NCBI GenBank assembly: GCA_964396895.1
Contig: CAYNGJ010000004.1
Location: 124,001 to 188,000 of the forward strand
Direction of reading: 5' to 3'
Source of the DNA: UBA2334 sp964396895
GTDB taxonomy: Bacteria > Pseudomonadota > Gammaproteobacteria > Burkholderiales > Burkholderiaceae_C
DNA: 64,000 bases
The translations under genes were made by a program, and so were the position numbers. Numbering within the stretch: position 1 is the stretch's first letter; every line of letters begins with the position of its first letter. Positions 62,496 through 64,000 of the stretch are shown piece by piece. Below the pieces are notes generated by a model. It made no database searches. It had not been told where the DNA came from and was given only the letters and a program-made list of their open reading frames with translations.

Positions 62496-63104
62496 ATGGC
62501 GCAGCAACCCAGTCTGGCGGTGAGTGTGCTCATGCGGCACGAGCGGGTGCCCGGTGCCATGGCACGCTGGCAACCCTGGCGCTGGGTGTTGGCCGGTGTG
62601 CAGCCGGCTGGCCCGACCGGGGCCGAGGGGCCAGCCACCGCGCCGGTGTGCGTGGAGCGCACCGATGACCACAGCCTCTGGCGGCACATGGGCTTTCAGG
62701 TCAGCTTGCACCGCGACGATGTGGAGGGCTACCACCTGAACCTGTCCACCGACACGCCGTGTTTCTGGGTGATGTGGCGGGCCGACCCCGTGCCCGGCAC
62801 CGACGACACCGTGGCCGTACCCCAGATCGTGACCCTGAGCTACCACGACGCGGGCCGCTGGCTTGACGCCCAGGAAAACGTGGACCGGGTGGACGCCCCG
62901 CCCGAGGTGCTGGTGTGGCTGCGCGCCTTCACCGATGCCCATTACCAGCCCGAGCCCAAGCGCCGCCAGCGCCCCGACAGTTTTCGCCCGCTGAGCGACC
63001 GTTTTGGCAACCCCGCCAGCGTCAGCACCGACAAGACCCGGCGCGGCGGTGGCTCCCCGGCCGATGGTCAGGCGCAGCGCGCCAAACCGCCCGCTACGCC
63101 ATGA
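62496..63104 (+). CDS. DUF3305 family protein (formate-dehydrogenase accessory cluster)
   Basis: 202 residues. VSVLMRHERVPGAMARWQPW, VCVERTDDHSLWRHMGFQVS, GYHLNLSTDTPCFWVMWR and PQIVTLSYHDAGRWLDAQE are the DUF3305 blocks. The C-terminus is Arg/Pro-rich and disordered. The family is found with DUF3306 and a ferredoxin-like gene upstream of formate dehydrogenase genes in Burkholderiales. Its role is unknown. It is 12 bp after apbC. Confidence 0.85.
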   Translation: MAQQPSLAVSVLMRHERVPGAMARWQPWRWVLAGVQPAGPTGAEGPATAPVCVERTDDHSLWRHMGFQVSLHRDDVEGYHLNLSTDTPCFWVMWRADPVPGTDDTVAVPQIVTLSYHDAGRWLDAQENVDRVDAPPEVLVWLRAFTDAHYQPEPKRRQRPDSFRPLSDRFGNPASVSTDKTRRGGGSPADGQAQRAKPPATP

Positions 63105-63742
63105 GCAACGAGAGCGGCAGTTTTTTCGGCCGATGGTCCCGACGCAAAGCGGAAAACGCAGCACCCACCGGCAAGCCCCCCGTGGAGACAGACACGCCAG
63201 CTGCGGTCCGTGAGCAAGGCGAAGCCACCGAGGCGCCGCAGCCGCCGGTGCCCCATGCGCCAACCGCTGCCACGGCGCCGGATGCTCCCCCACCCCCCAC
63301 CCTGGACGACGTGGTCCAGCTCACCCACGAGTCCGACTTCAGTCCGTATGTGGGCCGCGCCGTGGCCCCCGAGGTGCGCAACGCGGCCATGAAGAAGCTG
63401 TTTGCCGATCCCCACTTCAATGTGATGGACGGACTGGACATCTACATCGACGACTACAGCAAGCCCAGCCCCTTGCCCGCCGAGTTGCTGAAGAAAATGG
63501 TCAGCGCCCAGTTCATGAAACTGGTGGAGCCGGAACTGGCGCCGGAACCCGCATTGGCACCAGTGGTCGAGCCCCCACCGGAACCAGCGTCCTCCGCCTC
63601 CCCCCAGGACGCGCTGCCCCCAACCGTCGACCCCGAAACCGCACCGCCCACACCGACCGCCACTGCCCATGACCACCTTGATCTGCAATTGCAACCAGAC
63701 CATGCCCCTCGATCCGGTGGCACTGGGTCGGGCGCTGGATGA
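63101..63742 (+). CDS. DUF3306 family protein
   Basis: 213 residues. SFFGRWSRRKAE opens the family, and a central domain holds VQLTHESDFSPYV, VAPEVRNAAMKKLFADPHF and LDIYIDDYSKPSPLP. Long Pro/Ala/Glu-rich segments flank it. It overlaps DUF3305 by 4 bp and extends 74 bp into the next frame, so the C-terminal tail is questionable. Confidence 0.85.
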   Translation: MSNESGSFFGRWSRRKAENAAPTGKPPVETDTPAAVREQGEATEAPQPPVPHAPTAATAPDAPPPPTLDDVVQLTHESDFSPYVGRAVAPEVRNAAMKKLFADPHFNVMDGLDIYIDDYSKPSPLPAELLKKMVSAQFMKLVEPELAPEPALAPVVEPPPEPASSASPQDALPPTVDPETAPPTPTATAHDHLDLQLQPDHAPRSGGTGSGAG

Positions 63743-64000
63743 ACCGCTGACGCTGCACCGCACGCTCTGCCGACGCGAGGCGCCTGTCTTCCAGCAGGCG
63801 GCGCGCCGTCCCGATGACCTGGTGGTGGCCTGCACCCAGGAAAGCCGCTTGTTCAACGAGTTGGCCGAGCAAACCGAGGGTGTGCTGCCCCTGGCGGAGC
63901 GCCCCATTCGGTTCGTCAACCTCCGCGAAACCGGCGGCTGGTCGCGCGAGGCCAAGGCGGCCACCCCCAAAATGGCCGCGTTGCTGGCCATGGCCCGCTT
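63669..64000 (+). CDS. Fe-S (ferredoxin-like) protein of the formate-dehydrogenase cluster, cut by window end
   Basis: The frame from ATG 63669 is open to the last base, giving 110 residues: MTTLICNCNQTMPLDPVALG, a region with LCRREAPVFQQAA, then CTQESRLFNELAEQTEG, and IRFVNLRETGGWSREA. The CNCNQTM start, Cys in TLCRRE and CTQES resemble the 4Fe-4S protein coded beside DUF3305/DUF3306 in formate dehydrogenase loci. It starts inside the DUF3306 gene (74 bp overlap). The cluster motifs, if any, would be outside the window. Confidence 0.75.
   Translation, partial: MTTLICNCNQTMPLDPVALGRALDEPLTLHRTLCRREAPVFQQAARRPDDLVVACTQESRLFNELAEQTEGVLPLAERPIRFVNLRETGGWSREAKAATPKMAALLAMAR

Overview
The window is high-GC, gene-dense, and carries almost no insertion-sequence or phage material. 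Its gene content and order (aspS/DUF502/FmdB block, nudB/EEP/cls, gpmA-ctpA-moeB, rhodanese-grxC-secB-gpsA, DUF3460-scpA) are those of a betaproteobacterium of the order Burkholderiales, most likely a Comamonadaceae-type hydrogen oxidiser. The family placement is inferred from gene order and protein similarity as I remember them; no search was run.

Layout. 1-16.7 kb is housekeeping: FmdB-like zinc ribbon, DUF502, aspS, small envelope proteins, nudB, a nuclease/phosphatase, cardiolipin synthase, a GTP cyclohydrolase I paired with a BLUF blue-light sensor, DUF429, YitT, DUF6671, moeB/thiF, ctpA, gpmA, rhodanese, grxC, secB, gpsA, an RRM protein and a conserved small protein. 17.05-17.6 kb is an AT-rich control region with a well-formed sigma54 (-24/-12) promoter. 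17.6-39.2 kb is one continuous block of NiFe hydrogenase genes on the + strand: structural genes hoxK-hoxG-hupE-hoxZ, a HigA-like HTH gene, maturation genes hoxM-L-O-Q-R-T-V, hypA-B-F(short)-C-D-E-X, then the regulators hoxA, hoxB, hoxC, hoxJ. The order is that of the Cupriavidus necator membrane-bound hydrogenase locus with two additions, hupE and the HTH gene. 39.2-54.7 kb is a cofactor-biosynthesis stretch: panC, panB, nadC, nadA, pabB, pabC, panD, thiDE, thiG, thiS, thiO, thiC (with a TPP riboswitch) and nadB, interrupted by one lower-GC orphan gene. 54.7-64 kb holds scpA, DUF3460, a SulP transporter, a lipoprotein, a DUF1275 protein, metG, apbC/mrp and the start of a formate-dehydrogenase accessory cluster (DUF3305, DUF3306, an Fe-S protein cut by the window end).

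How the parts work together. HoxK/HoxG/HoxZ form a Tat-exported, membrane-anchored uptake hydrogenase. The six-cysteine proximal-cluster signature in HoxK (Cys17/19/20/115/120/149 in mature numbering) marks it as oxygen-tolerant. HoxB/HoxC form an H2 sensor without a Tat signal or processable C-terminal tail; HoxJ is its PAS histidine kinase; HoxA is the sigma54 activator expected to act at the promoter upstream of hoxK. HypX is known to support aerobic active-site assembly.

The most unexpected signal is a short dispersed repeat seen six times with one architecture: TAGC(T/A) or GAGCA, exactly 17 bases, then AAGCGCTG-like sequence running into a GGC.ATTTT-like end. Three copies are plainly intergenic, one runs into the start codon of gpsA, and two lie in frame inside coding sequence (hypB and the metG linker), where they appear to have added protein segments. 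Other points worth a second look are the folE-BLUF pair, the HigA-like HTH gene inside the hydrogenase operon, and the short HypF.
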